From: Alphaproteobacteria bacterium | GTDB lineage: Bacteria; Pseudomonadota; Alphaproteobacteria; Micavibrionales; Micavibrionaceae | NCBI GenBank assembly: GCA_028277665.1 | Contig: JANQFU010000078.1 | Span: forward strand, 1-48,756 | DNA length: 48,756 bases | Direction: 5' to 3' | Program-made: the position numbers and the translations under genes | The notes under the pieces: generated by a model | What the model was told of the DNA's origin: nothing | The model's input: the letters and a program-made list of their open reading frames with translations, nothing else | Databases searched by the model: none | Shown: positions 14,790-23,874 of the stretch, piece after piece | How positions within the stretch are numbered: the stretch's first letter is position 1 | Layout: every line of letters begins with the position of its first letter

Positions 14790-17210
14790 TCCTGAAAACT
14801 GCGTCTCGTCGCCGCGGAGGGGGAGAGAGAGCGTGACGGTCGTGCCCTGACCCGGCGCGCTGCTGAGCGTCAGGTCACCGCCGTGCAACTCCGTAATGTT
14901 CTTGACGAGGGTCAGGCCGAGACCCGCGCCGTTTTCGATTGCGGGGGCGGGCGCATGACCGGCATCGCGTGGGACTTTGTTGCCGATAGCCTTTTCAAAG
15001 GGCTCCAGAATGCGTTTCTGCTCGGAAAGCGGAATGCCCGTTCCCGTGTCTCTGACGGATATTTCGATGAGGCGGTCCGTTTTCCGGCCGAGAAGTCCGA
15101 TTTTACCGCCGGGCGGAGTATGGGTGATCGCGTTGCGGATCAGGTTGATCAGCGCCTGTTTCAGGCGGCGCTCATCGCAGAACAACGCGCCAACCTCCTC
15201 ATCACAGGACAAGGTCAGATCAAGATCGCTCTTGCGCGCCCATTCGATGGTCAAATCGACAACGGATTCAAGGAGTTTGCAGATATCCGCCGGTTCCCGG
15301 TCAAGCGCGAGATATCCGGCCTCAATCGAAGCGAGATCCAGAATGTCGTTGATCAGGTTCAAAAGGCGCTCGCCCGCTTCCTGCATCCCGCGCGTATATT
15401 CTTTCTGGCGCGCGTTCAAGGTTCCGAAAAACTCGTTATCGAGAATTTCCGCGAAGCCCATGATCGCGCTGAGCGGTGTGCGGAGCTGGTAGGAGACGTT
15501 TGCGAGGAAGTCGAGCTTGAGCTGTTCGGCGGCTTCGAGGGCTGCGTTTTTTTCTCGCAGGGCCGTTTCGACGCGGACGGAATCCGTCATATCGCTGCAT
15601 GTCAGGAGGACGCCGCCGTCCGGAAGCGGGACGGTCGCGTATTCGAGAATGGTGCCGCTTTCCAGCGAGAAACGGCCCTGACGCGGGGTCCGGTTGACGG
15701 CAAGGCCGATGATATCCTGCCGCCGCATATCCCAGTCTTTTTCCGCAAAAAATTTTTTCATTTTTTCGGCGATGCGGCTGACATGCGGCTCTGTATCGAG
15801 ATCTTCCGGATGAAGGTCCCAGAGATCGAGAAAAGTGGGGTTCCAGAGTTTGATCCGGCCGTCGCCGCCGAACACGACGACGCCCTCGGTCAGATTGTCG
15901 AGTGTTTCCCGCTGGACCGCGATCAGGGTGTTGTACGAAGATTCCAGTTCAAGGCGGCTTGTTACGTCCTCGAAGGTCATCATCAGCCCGCCCATCGGGT
16001 GCGGGACGACGAGCATCCGCAGGGCCGACCCGTCGGGCAGATAGAGCATGTCTTCATAGGGCTCGATGAGCCGGGTGAACATGCCGAGCCAGCTTTGCTT
16101 GAAGTTCCGGAAATCGGCCTGCTCCGGCAAATGCCGGGTCTCCCGAAGTTTTTCCATGATGTCGCCGAGCTTCGGGGCGGTGTTCAGCCAGGTATCCTCA
16201 AGACCCCAAAGCTGCGCGTAAGCGGAATTATAGAATTCAAGTTTTTCTTCGGCGCTGAAAATTGCGATGGCCGTGCGAAGCTGTTCAAGCAGTTCCTTGT
16301 TCGCGGCGATATAGCGCTTCTGGTCTTTTTCAAGTTCTTCCTCGCGGCTGATATCCCGGGCGACCCCGATGGTCATCTGGCGGTCGTTTTCATCGCAGAG
16401 CGGGATTTCAAGAAATTCGAGATAACGCCGTTTGCCATCGATGACAATGTGGGTCGCCATGCTCTGGCGTTCTCCCGTTTGCCGGGCTTTGGCCGAGAGA
16501 TCTTTCGGGTGCATCCGTGCCGTCTTTGCGCCGTCCTTCTTCCGGGCGCGGGAGACCGGCATTTCTTTTTGTTCGGCGATCACCTCCGAAGGCGTGCTCT
16601 TCAGCGCATCCGCCCAGGCCCGGTTGACCCAGACCAGTTCTCCGGATTGTCCCCGTTGCCAGATCAGATACGGGATATGATCGAGGAGGTCCTGCAGCCC
16701 CTGATGGGATTTTTGTGCGGTTTCAAGTTTCTGACGCAACCCCGTTTCAATCTGCGCCGTTTCGGTCGTATCCTCGACCCAGAGTGTCAAAACGTTGTCG
16801 GTTCCCGAGAGATCCTGCCCCATGCGTCCCGTCAGACGGATGCGGCGCAAGCCGTCCGCGCTTGCGGCATTAAAGGTAAAAGGCTTACCTGCTTTCTGGA
16901 GACGCATGAAAAGACCTTCGAGCGCAGCGGCATCGGCCGGGTCGAGCGCCATCTGAATATCGTCGAGTGCGCGCAATTCTTTGATCCCGAGGATCTTCAG
17001 GCATTCCGGGGCGTAGGCCAGTTCTCCGTCCGGGTTCCATCCGCAATAGGCCCCCGGAAATGCAGAGAGGAACGCTTCAAGCCGCGCACGCTCGGCTTCG
17101 ACCTGCGGCAGGCCGCAAAGCGGGCCGAACAGGCTGCGCGCCAGCCCCGGTCCGCCGGCGGCAGGCCGGGCGGAAAGAGGCTCCGTTTCGGAATCTGGAG
17201 ATGTCGTCAT
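14778..17210 (-). CDS. divL: DivL-like atypical sensor kinase with Tyr in place of the phospho-His
   Basis: 810 aa. Several PAS-like domains occupy roughly residues 40-545 (for example LLDHIPYLIWQRGQSGELVW and LTEGVVVFGGDGRIKLWNP). The dimerisation helix reads DFLANVSYQLRTPLSAIMGF: the canonical SHELRTPL has become SYQLRTPL, with Tyr at 574. The ATPase domain keeps its boxes: N693 in NLIRNAITHTPP, D721-TGTG, and GAGLGL at 761-766. Caulobacter DivL, which regulates CckA in the cell cycle, likewise has Tyr550 at this position. I see no N-terminal membrane helix. The last codons (GKTK-stop) lie at the junction with IS5-type DNA, so the native C-terminal tip may have been replaced. It could be a DivL paralogue rather than the orthologue. 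Confidence 0.82.
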   Translation of the reverse strand: MTTSPDSETEPLSARPAAGGPGLARSLFGPLCGLPQVEAERARLEAFLSAFPGAYCGWNPDGELAYAPECLKILGIKELRALDDIQMALDPADAAALEGLFMRLQKAGKPFTFNAASADGLRRIRLTGRMGQDLSGTDNVLTLWVEDTTETAQIETGLRQKLETAQKSHQGLQDLLDHIPYLIWQRGQSGELVWVNRAWADALKSTPSEVIAEQKEMPVSRARKKDGAKTARMHPKDLSAKARQTGERQSMATHIVIDGKRRYLEFLEIPLCDENDRQMTIGVARDISREEELEKDQKRYIAANKELLEQLRTAIAIFSAEEKLEFYNSAYAQLWGLEDTWLNTAPKLGDIMEKLRETRHLPEQADFRNFKQSWLGMFTRLIEPYEDMLYLPDGSALRMLVVPHPMGGLMMTFEDVTSRLELESSYNTLIAVQRETLDNLTEGVVVFGGDGRIKLWNPTFLDLWDLHPEDLDTEPHVSRIAEKMKKFFAEKDWDMRRQDIIGLAVNRTPRQGRFSLESGTILEYATVPLPDGGVLLTCSDMTDSVRVETALREKNAALEAAEQLKLDFLANVSYQLRTPLSAIMGFAEILDNEFFGTLNARQKEYTRGMQEAGERLLNLINDILDLASIEAGYLALDREPADICKLLESVVDLTIEWARKSDLDLTLSCDEEVGALFCDERRLKQALINLIRNAITHTPPGGKIGLLGRKTDRLIEISVRDTGTGIPLSEQKRILEPFEKAIGNKVPRDAGHAPAPAIENGAGLGLTLVKNITELHGGDLTLSSAPGQGTTVTLSLPLRGDETQFSGKTK

Positions 17211-17258
17211 ATGTGCCGGTATCCTGTGCTTTTCCGTCCGGGAAAAGTTTACAGGGGC

Positions 17259-18248
17259 TCAGGCAGCGAGGCAAGGCTCCTTGAGTGTCAGGCTGATTCC
17301 GAGATCTTTTTCTTTGTGTGATTCGTGATCCTCGTATTCCGACGAATATTTTTTGGCGACGGCCAGGAAAAGAGCCTGATCTTCAGGTGACATCTTCTCT
17401 TGTCTGGTTCTGAACCATTCTTTGAAAGAAGAGCCGGGCGCGATGATGCCTTCTTCGACATCGTGCAGGTAAGCGTTCGCCAGCCAGTATTTGTAGTGAA
17501 GTTCATGTTGCTGAGAGCTGGGGGGCATGTGCGGATTGCGCGTTATGCGGGAATTATCGTCCATATCCGCCCGTTTGATCCGGACGGCATCTTTGTTTTT
17601 TGAAAGTTCGACAACGTAATCGAAATAGGGAACGCTCTTGTCCCGTGTCAGCGCCAGCGTGTTTGTGACAACGTACTCATTAAAGCCGATGTTCCGGAGA
17701 TCGTCGTCTGTAAAGATAAGGCCTTTTTTACGCTCAAGAAGATCATGGAGCCAGGCAACCGTGATGTCGTCCCGCAGGCGGCTTTTTCGATCTTTCATCT
17801 CGCTTCTTATAGAGACGATTTGCGCGGTTGTGTCGTCATTCGCGGGCTCCAGCTTCAGGCGTTGAACCTGCTTTTCCAGACGCGCTGTTCTGTCTTTTGT
17901 GTGCGCGACGACAAGATTCGCGACCCGGCCCATGTGCTTGATATAAAGCTCTCCGGAACGATCGCGTTCTTCCCCGAAGACATGGTAGACCAGCTGTTGA
18001 GCTGTGCTGATCGGGTTCCGGGTTCTATTGAGATGCACTTTTAAGCGGCGGATGATTTCGGCTTTACGGTCATTATCATTATCGGCTTCAATGTCGTCCA
18101 GAGTGCAGCGGAGGTGAATCCAGCCATTGTGGTCGATCCCAAAAGCGGCCTTGAAAAATTCGGCGCCAAGACCGACCGGCGTTGCGACGGCTTCCCAAAA
18201 ATATCCCCTCAGGCTGGAGACGACGTGCAGATGAAGCGGAAGAGGCAT
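17259..18248 (-). CDS. Unknown protein, 329 aa
   Basis: I do not recognise the family. It is hydrophilic, with no signal peptide or membrane helix. The N-terminus (MPLPLHLHVVSSLRGYFWEA) is followed by an Asp/Asn-rich stretch (EADNDNDRKAE). A charged helical region around residues 115-160 contains KDRTARLEKQVQRLKLEP, a possible short coiled coil. The rest is mixed and ends in a Glu/Lys-rich tail. It lies 48 bases upstream of the DivL-like gene on the same strand, so the two may be co-transcribed. The ribosome binding site before 18248 is weak, so the start is uncertain. Confidence 0.6.
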   Translation of the reverse strand: MPLPLHLHVVSSLRGYFWEAVATPVGLGAEFFKAAFGIDHNGWIHLRCTLDDIEADNDNDRKAEIIRRLKVHLNRTRNPISTAQQLVYHVFGEERDRSGELYIKHMGRVANLVVAHTKDRTARLEKQVQRLKLEPANDDTTAQIVSIRSEMKDRKSRLRDDITVAWLHDLLERKKGLIFTDDDLRNIGFNEYVVTNTLALTRDKSVPYFDYVVELSKNKDAVRIKRADMDDNSRITRNPHMPPSSQQHELHYKYWLANAYLHDVEEGIIAPGSSFKEWFRTRQEKMSPEDQALFLAVAKKYSSEYEDHESHKEKDLGISLTLKEPCLAA

Positions 18249-18309
18249 AAGGTCAACCTGTTTTTGTTATGGGCAATGCGGCGGACCTTATGGACGCAGA
18301 TTAAATATG

Positions 18310-19704
18310 TCAAGACAAATCAACTTCAGGCTGTATTTCCCCTTGTGGATAAAACCGGTCGACGGCGAGCGCCAGTAATATCAGGGCCGCAACGGCAGCA
18401 ATCGGAACGACATTCATCAAAAAACCCTGAAACATATCGGCGGCGAACATGCCGCCCCAGACGGCGCAGCCGCCGATCAGAACGCCGCAGATCATCCAGT
18501 CGTAGAGCTTTGTATTGCGTGGAGCGTAGTAAACGGCGGCGAACTGGACCGGCGCGATAAGGGCGAAGGTCGAGGCGATATTGATCATGTACCGGACGAT
18601 ATCCTCGATAAAAATTGCGATTCCGGCGATAAGGGCGAACATGACCGCGACCGAGATCCGTACGATCTTCATAAATGTCTCGCGCTGCGCGTCCGGATCG
18701 ATCCGCAGAATGTTTGACGTTAGCGTCGAGGCGACCGTATAGGCGCGGCTGTCCAGAGAAGACATGATTAACGCAAACAGGCAGACGCCCAGTGCCGCGC
18801 CGACCACCGGCCAGACCTGATCGCTTGTCAGGACGCTGTATGCCAGTTCGTCCGGCCTGCCGCCGGAGCCGTATTGCGCGGCCGTGATTCCGAACATGCA
18901 AATCCCGCCCCAGAGGATGGCGTGCAAAACGATTGCCGCCAGGGTCGAGCGGCGGGCGGTTTGCGGGCTTTTGGCCGAGAACAGGCGCTGCCATGTATCA
19001 AAATAGGCGTAAAGCACAGGGATATGAAACAGGAATAGTCCCCACGCCATATCGGGCGGAAAGGTTACGAACTGTGTCTCGATCTCGCTCCAGTCCGGAT
19101 AGGTTCCGAAGATCAGGGCGAGCGCGGCGAGCGAGACGATAATGACCCCCTGCAAAAGATCCGTGCGGATGATCGTCATATAGCCGCCGATCCACAGATA
19201 GGCCCCGACAACGCCCGCAACCAGAAGGATTCCCCAGAAAGCCTCAACTCCCATGAGCTTACCGAAAATTACGCCCGAGATATGAATCTGGCCGGCGAGC
19301 GCGAAAAACGCCATGATCGCGATCATGACGGCGGACAGGCGTTCCGTACGCGCCCCGCAGCGGTCGCGCAGAAAATCGCTTAACGTCACATAATTCCGGC
19401 GGCCCGCCATTTCACGGATCCGCCCGGCCTGTGATGCGAGGATTGCGTAGCCGACCATGGCCCCGAAGATCCCCCACCAGAATCCGAATCCCATTGCCGC
19501 CGCCAGCATAATCCCGATGGTCAGACCCGTTCCATCCGATAAGCTCGTCAGTTGGGAAAACGCCGTGCCGAGAAATCCGACCTTCCGTCCGCCGATGATG
19601 AATCCCTGTTGCTTGTGGTCCGCGCTTTTGCGCGTGTGCCAGACAATCCCGGCCAGAATGAGAAAATACGCAGCCAGTGCAATAACAGCGGTGGTGTGAT
19701 GCAT
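18310..19704 (-). CDS. Sodium:solute symporter family transporter
   Basis: 464 aa with about 12-13 hydrophobic helices and the SSS-family core: GGRKVGFLGTAFSQLTSLSD near residue 40, GYMTIIRTDLLQGVIIV near 175, and MSSLDSRAYTVASTLTSNIL near 315 (the MSS.DS motif). It would import an organic solute with Na+ across the inner membrane; the substrate cannot be read from the sequence. The C-terminus is short, without a kinase extension. The start at 19704 has GAAGGA about 9 bases upstream. Divergent neighbours suggest a single-gene unit. Confidence 0.88.
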   Translation of the reverse strand: MHHTTAVIALAAYFLILAGIVWHTRKSADHKQQGFIIGGRKVGFLGTAFSQLTSLSDGTGLTIGIMLAAAMGFGFWWGIFGAMVGYAILASQAGRIREMAGRRNYVTLSDFLRDRCGARTERLSAVMIAIMAFFALAGQIHISGVIFGKLMGVEAFWGILLVAGVVGAYLWIGGYMTIIRTDLLQGVIIVSLAALALIFGTYPDWSEIETQFVTFPPDMAWGLFLFHIPVLYAYFDTWQRLFSAKSPQTARRSTLAAIVLHAILWGGICMFGITAAQYGSGGRPDELAYSVLTSDQVWPVVGAALGVCLFALIMSSLDSRAYTVASTLTSNILRIDPDAQRETFMKIVRISVAVMFALIAGIAIFIEDIVRYMINIASTFALIAPVQFAAVYYAPRNTKLYDWMICGVLIGGCAVWGGMFAADMFQGFLMNVVPIAAVAALILLALAVDRFYPQGEIQPEVDLS

Positions 19705-19799
19705 GATCCGGTCCTTCTCTGGATTACGGAATCATTTAATAGAATTGCGGCTTTCTACGCAAGCCGGAAGATTTCGCTTCCGGGTTTATTTCATAAAGC

Positions 19800-19918
19800 A
19801 ACCCCAGCTATGGATAAGAGGACTTTAAAATCTTATGAACCACCGTCATCCCGGCGAAAGCCGGGATGACGGTTGGTTTTGTCAGCTTTGTAACTTATTT
19901 TTATCCATAGTTCAGGTT
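19800..19918. repeat. Modular palindromic element, short form (no inner core)
   Basis: 119 bp. The outer ends AACCCCAGCTATGGATAAGA and TTATCCATAGTTCAGGTT are inverted repeats. Inside lie the L arm (GGACTTTAAAATCTTAT), a perfect palindrome CCGTCATCCCGG ... CCGGGATGACGG, and the R arm (TTTGTAACTTATT). It lacks the roughly 105-bp core found in the copy at 44081. Confidence 0.85.
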
Positions 19919-19942
19919 AAAGCAAGAACAACGCCAGACAGA

Positions 19943-21316
19943 TTATATCATCAGGGAGAAAGATGGGCCGCGCGGACCGGAGATCATCGCGTGATCCGCA
20001 TCCTGTCCCGGACGCGGCGCGTCAGGACCGTCCGCATTCAATCCGGCAAGAGGATCATGCGGCCTGTAGCTTTGGGCCCATCTTTCTTCAGGCGAGAGCT
20101 CCCGCGCAACAAATCGCGGATCTGTATCGGCTTCCGGCTCACGCTCACGGCCCTCGGTCTCGGCGATTATACGGCGCGCATCGGCGAGATTATGATCCCA
20201 CGCCTTTGCCACCGCCATCCTTTTGGGATCGAGTTTAATTTTAACGCTGGCCAGTCCCATCGCAGCCAGATTAACCTGCGCATCGGCAACCGGCGCAAGC
20301 TCCGTCCCTGCGGATCCGGAAGCATCGCCTTCACCGCCCCCGCCCGTCACATCTCCGGCCGATGCGTGCTGCCGTTCCAGATATTCGTTAGTCGCATAGG
20401 TTTGCGCCGCAGCCTGCATCGCAACACTCGTCCCAAGGGCTTCGTCCATCCTCGTCGGATCGGCCGTCATGAGGTCACAGAGATCCCCGCCATTCCGGGC
20501 AAAAACCGTAAGAGCGCGAAAACCGGACCCGTTCAGGTCGAGCCCCGCCGGTGCAGTCTCTGCGTCGTAAGACCCGCTTCTAAGGTTCTCCGCAATCTGT
20601 GCGGCGAAATCCTCAGCCTGCCCGTGGTTGAAATCTCCGCCGGACATCGACATCATCGATGCCGCAACATTCATGGCCGGGTCGGCAATCATGGCTCCGG
20701 CCGCAACGGTGACCGGATCTGTTCCGCCGGGAGACGGCGTCGCCGAATTCCGCGGAATACCTTTCTTTTCTTCAAGCTGATTAAACAAAGCCGCCGCAAC
20801 GCGCTTCATCTCCGTCGCCGCACCCAGAGCTTGACCCTGCGTATTTTGTGCCTGCGCCGCCATGCCGTTTAAATTGTTCTGTGAACCACGGCCTGCAACC
20901 GGCGCGGCACTTGAAGCCGCCTGCGCTTTGGGGTCTGTTGGCGTATGTTTGACACCGGCCGCCGCTGCCGCGGAGGCTCCGGCAAATGTTGCATGAGGAG
21001 AGGTTCCGCTTCTCAATTCAGTAAATGGATTTGGCGGCGCCTTTCTTGTTATGCCTGTAATATCGGCCTGCCTGGACAGTCGTGCCCAGATGTCATCCTG
21101 TGCGTTCGGATCGTCCGGTTTACTTTCTCTATCCGAACGCGCGGACATATAATCGCGCGGCCCGCCCGGATCATGGCGCAGATAGGCCCCGACAAACCCC
21201 TGAGGACCACCCTGCCGCGAACCGTCAGGATTCCATGTCGACATCCGCCCTGCGTGGTCTCCACCGACCACTTCGTCAAGGCCTCTCTGTCTTATGCCCA
21301 AGGAATCAATTGCCAT
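19943..21316 (-). CDS. Ala/Gly-rich low-complexity protein, unknown
   Basis: 457 aa with no signal peptide, membrane helix or recognisable domain. It is rich in Ala, Gly, Asp and Pro, with presumably disordered stretches (FAGASAAAAAGVKHTP, DVTGGGGEGDASGSAG). Many Met, Gln and Asn residues lie in the middle, including AQAQNTQGQALGAATEMKRV. Only the region MGLASVKIKLDPKRMAVAKA looks folded. The start at 21316 has GGAAG close upstream. The gene is flanked on both sides by palindromic repeats. The long open frame with few rare codons favours a real gene, but a function cannot be given. Confidence 0.6.
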   Translation of the reverse strand: MAIDSLGIRQRGLDEVVGGDHAGRMSTWNPDGSRQGGPQGFVGAYLRHDPGGPRDYMSARSDRESKPDDPNAQDDIWARLSRQADITGITRKAPPNPFTELRSGTSPHATFAGASAAAAAGVKHTPTDPKAQAASSAAPVAGRGSQNNLNGMAAQAQNTQGQALGAATEMKRVAAALFNQLEEKKGIPRNSATPSPGGTDPVTVAAGAMIADPAMNVAASMMSMSGGDFNHGQAEDFAAQIAENLRSGSYDAETAPAGLDLNGSGFRALTVFARNGGDLCDLMTADPTRMDEALGTSVAMQAAAQTYATNEYLERQHASAGDVTGGGGEGDASGSAGTELAPVADAQVNLAAMGLASVKIKLDPKRMAVAKAWDHNLADARRIIAETEGREREPEADTDPRFVARELSPEERWAQSYRPHDPLAGLNADGPDAPRPGQDADHAMISGPRGPSFSLMI

Positions 21317-21368
21317 CGCGCTTCCGCATTTTTAATTTTTATAAGAGCCTCTATCCAAACCCTTTTTT

Positions 21369-21439
21369 CGTCATCCCCGCGCATGCGGGGATCTTTATGT
21401 ACCTTGTCTTCAAAGATTCCCGCCTTCGCGGGAATGACG
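21369..21439. repeat. Paired CGTCATCCCCGC-type palindromes
   Basis: A hairpin CATCCCCGCGCATGCGGGGAT and a second one ATTCCCGCCTTCGCGGGAAT with ATGACG at the far end. The outer CGTCAT/ATGACG ends also pair. It is distinct in detail from the 19800-type elements but shares the CGTCATCCC motif. It lies between the 457-aa gene and comM. Confidence 0.75.
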
Positions 21440-21521
21440 ACAAGATGTCTTTGTGCACACACAGTCTTTTCCACCTTTGAGTCTACATAAACTTATGAAA
21501 AATTGCAAATTCACGCCTGTA

Positions 21522-23081
21522 TCACGCAACTCTTTGCATTTCGTTTATGTGACCCCGGTACCCGAGGGCTTCGGCAATATGGCGGCGATCGACATGTTCG
21601 CTTCCATCCAGATCCGCGACCGTCCGGGCGACCCGGAGAATCCGGTACCATGCCCGGGCCGATAACCGGAGCGTTTCCGCCGCCCGCGTCATCAAAGCCT
21701 TTGCCTCGCCCTCCAAACATACCACATCATCTATTAACTGATTCTTATAATCCGCGTTACAAAGTGCCGAAAATCCGAATTTTTTTGCGCGCTGGGCCTG
21801 AAGCTGACGGGCAGCGGCCACACGCGCCGCCACGACGGCGCTCGATTCCCCGGACGGCGCATCGGCCAGCCCGGCGACGGAGACAGGCGGCACATCGACC
21901 CGGATATCCATCCGGTCCAGAAACGGCCCCGACAGGCGCGCCTGATATTCGGCCCCGCATCGCGGGGCTTTCGTGCATTCGAGATCCGGCTCACCGAGAT
22001 GCCCGCAGCGGCAGGGATTCATCGCAGCAATGAGTTGGAACCGCGCCGGATAACGAACATGCGCATTCGCACGCGAGACAACCGCCTCGCCGGTTTCAAG
22101 CGGCTGACGAAGGGCCTCCAGCGCAGGCCGGGCAAACTCCGGCAACTCGTCAAGGAACAAAACGCCCCCATGCGCCAGAGAAATCTCCCCCGGTTTGGCC
22201 TTATGCCCGCCGCCGACCAGCGCGGGCATAGAGGCCGAGTGGTGCGGATTGCGAAACGGCCGCACCCGGACAAGCCCGTCCTCCGGCAACAACCCGGCCA
22301 GAGAATGCACCATGGAAATCTCAAGGGCCTCTTTCGGCTCAAGCGGGGGCAAAATGCCGGGCAGACAGGACGCGAGAAGCGATTTTCCACTCCCGGGCGG
22401 GCCGCTCATCAACAAGTTATGCCCGCCCGCCGCCGCAACCTCGAGGGCTCGCCGCGCGGTTTCCTGCCCCTTGACCTGCGCAAGATCCGGCAAGCGGTGA
22501 TCCGTGCCGCTTTCAGAACGCGCCGACGCCGTGCCGAATTTCGGCGCACTGACGGGGGCCATAATCTGGGAGCCTTTAAAATGATTAATGATTTGCAGCA
22601 AGGACGTCGGCGCCAGCACCTCTTCCGGAGCCGCCCAGGCCGCTTCCGGCCCGCAGGCCCGCGGACAAATCAGCGCATAATCCATCGCCCGCGCCTGCAC
22701 CGCCGCGGGGAGGACCCCCTGCACGGCGCGCACCGACGCATCAAGCGCAAGCTCCCCGAGAACAATCCGCTGTTCCAGCGCATCAAGCGGCAGAATATCG
22801 AGAGCCGCCAAAATCCCGAACGCAATCGGCAAATCAAAGTGACTGCCCTCTTTCATCAAATCCGCCGGCGCAAGATTAACCGTCAGGTGTTTGGGCGGAA
22901 GGGAAAGCCCCAGCGCATGTAACGCTCCCCGGACACGCTCGCGGGATTCACCAACGGTTTTATCGGGCAATCCGACGATGGAAAACGCCGGAAGACCGGG
23001 CGTAATCTGGATCTGAACCTCGACGGGGCGGGTCTCGATCCCCTGAAATGCGACACTGTAAACCGTCACCGACACGTGCAT
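21522..23081 (-). CDS. comM: Mg-chelatase-type AAA ATPase ComM (YifB)
   Basis: 519 aa, full length. The N-terminal Lon-like domain (QITPGLPAFSIVGLPDKTV, then LTVNLAPADLMKEGSHFDLP) is followed by an AAA+ domain with Walker A GPPGSGKSLLA near residue 222, Walker B GGVLFLDELPEF near 305, and the CRCG zinc-like motif (AAMNPCRCGHLGEPD). The C-terminal Mg-chelatase helical domain contains LRLSARAWYRILRVARTVAD. The family includes ComM, a helicase promoting branch migration in natural transformation. No competence genes are nearby. Confidence 0.95.
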   Translation of the reverse strand: MHVSVTVYSVAFQGIETRPVEVQIQITPGLPAFSIVGLPDKTVGESRERVRGALHALGLSLPPKHLTVNLAPADLMKEGSHFDLPIAFGILAALDILPLDALEQRIVLGELALDASVRAVQGVLPAAVQARAMDYALICPRACGPEAAWAAPEEVLAPTSLLQIINHFKGSQIMAPVSAPKFGTASARSESGTDHRLPDLAQVKGQETARRALEVAAAGGHNLLMSGPPGSGKSLLASCLPGILPPLEPKEALEISMVHSLAGLLPEDGLVRVRPFRNPHHSASMPALVGGGHKAKPGEISLAHGGVLFLDELPEFARPALEALRQPLETGEAVVSRANAHVRYPARFQLIAAMNPCRCGHLGEPDLECTKAPRCGAEYQARLSGPFLDRMDIRVDVPPVSVAGLADAPSGESSAVVAARVAAARQLQAQRAKKFGFSALCNADYKNQLIDDVVCLEGEAKALMTRAAETLRLSARAWYRILRVARTVADLDGSEHVDRRHIAEALGYRGHINEMQRVA

Positions 23082-23243
23082 GCTCCGTTATGCTGTTCCT
23101 CTATGGTTTTGCGGGAAATCATCCCCGCGCACAAGATTTTTTATCTTTTTTACACTTTTGCCATATTTGTTAACCTTCTGTTTACCATTGCTCATTAAAA
23201 GGGGAGGGGAGACGGGAGAGACACATTGTAAAGGACGAAAGCC

Positions 23244-23873
23244 ATGAGAAACCAACTGAGTAATGCACAGATTGCAAAATTGATGAGCCTGTCGGGCGTG
23301 GCGCTGGAAGTGAAGGCCGCCATGGACGAAGGCCGGATGCTGAATACGGACACTATCGGGAATTTTCAGGCTTACCTGTCCGAACTGCAAACCCAGCCGG
23401 ACAAAGCCCTGCTGTCCCTGACGCTTGGAAGCTGGCTGATCGGCGCGCGGCTTGAAAAAGAATACGGCATCGCGGCGGATCTCGCCGAATTGTCGGAAGA
23501 AATCTGCCGCTTCTATGCCGCGTTCTGGCTGGAAACAGCGGACACCAATATCTGGGAAGACATGTCGTCTTTCGGCAAACCTTATGAGTCGAGCATGGCC
23601 GAAACGCTGGTCTCACGCCTGACGGCCCTTGCCGACAAACTTCAGGAAGTTCTTTACGATATGCCGGACGACGAACAGCCGGCCTGGACGCTCCTGAAAA
23701 TTCTGTCGGCCCACACGACCGCCAGCCGGGATATGGCCGCGTTCTACATGAATGTCTGCGAGCTTGGCGCAGAAGACAGCGTCCGGGTCTCGGTTCCCGA
23801 AGGCCGTCATGCCCTGATGGGCATCCCGCTCCATCTCGCGGACAACGACAACATGAGCGCCGGTGTGAATTAG
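23244..23873 (+). CDS. Unknown soluble protein, 209 aa
   Basis: I do not recognise the family. It starts at ATG 23244 with AAAGGA about 10 bases upstream. It is largely helical, with no signal peptide or membrane segment; conspicuous stretches are ALLSLTLGSWLIGARLEKEY and FYAAFWLETADTNIWEDM. It is divergent from comM and convergent with fxsA, whose stop lies 1 base away. Base composition is like its neighbours. It may be a lineage-specific cytoplasmic protein. Confidence 0.65.
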   Translation: MRNQLSNAQIAKLMSLSGVALEVKAAMDEGRMLNTDTIGNFQAYLSELQTQPDKALLSLTLGSWLIGARLEKEYGIAADLAELSEEICRFYAAFWLETADTNIWEDMSSFGKPYESSMAETLVSRLTALADKLQEVLYDMPDDEQPAWTLLKILSAHTTASRDMAAFYMNVCELGAEDSVRVSVPEGRHALMGIPLHLADNDNMSAGVN

Positions 23874-23874
23874 G

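Noticed and set aside
14883..17321. An 812-codon open frame on the plus strand opposite the DivL-like kinase gene
   Set aside because: The minus-strand protein has clear PAS, DHp and ATPase motifs. The antisense frame shows no domain and is a by-product of high GC and codon use.
19835..20872. A 345-codon plus-strand frame opposite the 457-aa gene
   Set aside because: It starts within repeat DNA and is Arg-rich and motif-free. The minus-strand frame is longer, though also unfamiliar, so this choice is less certain than the others.
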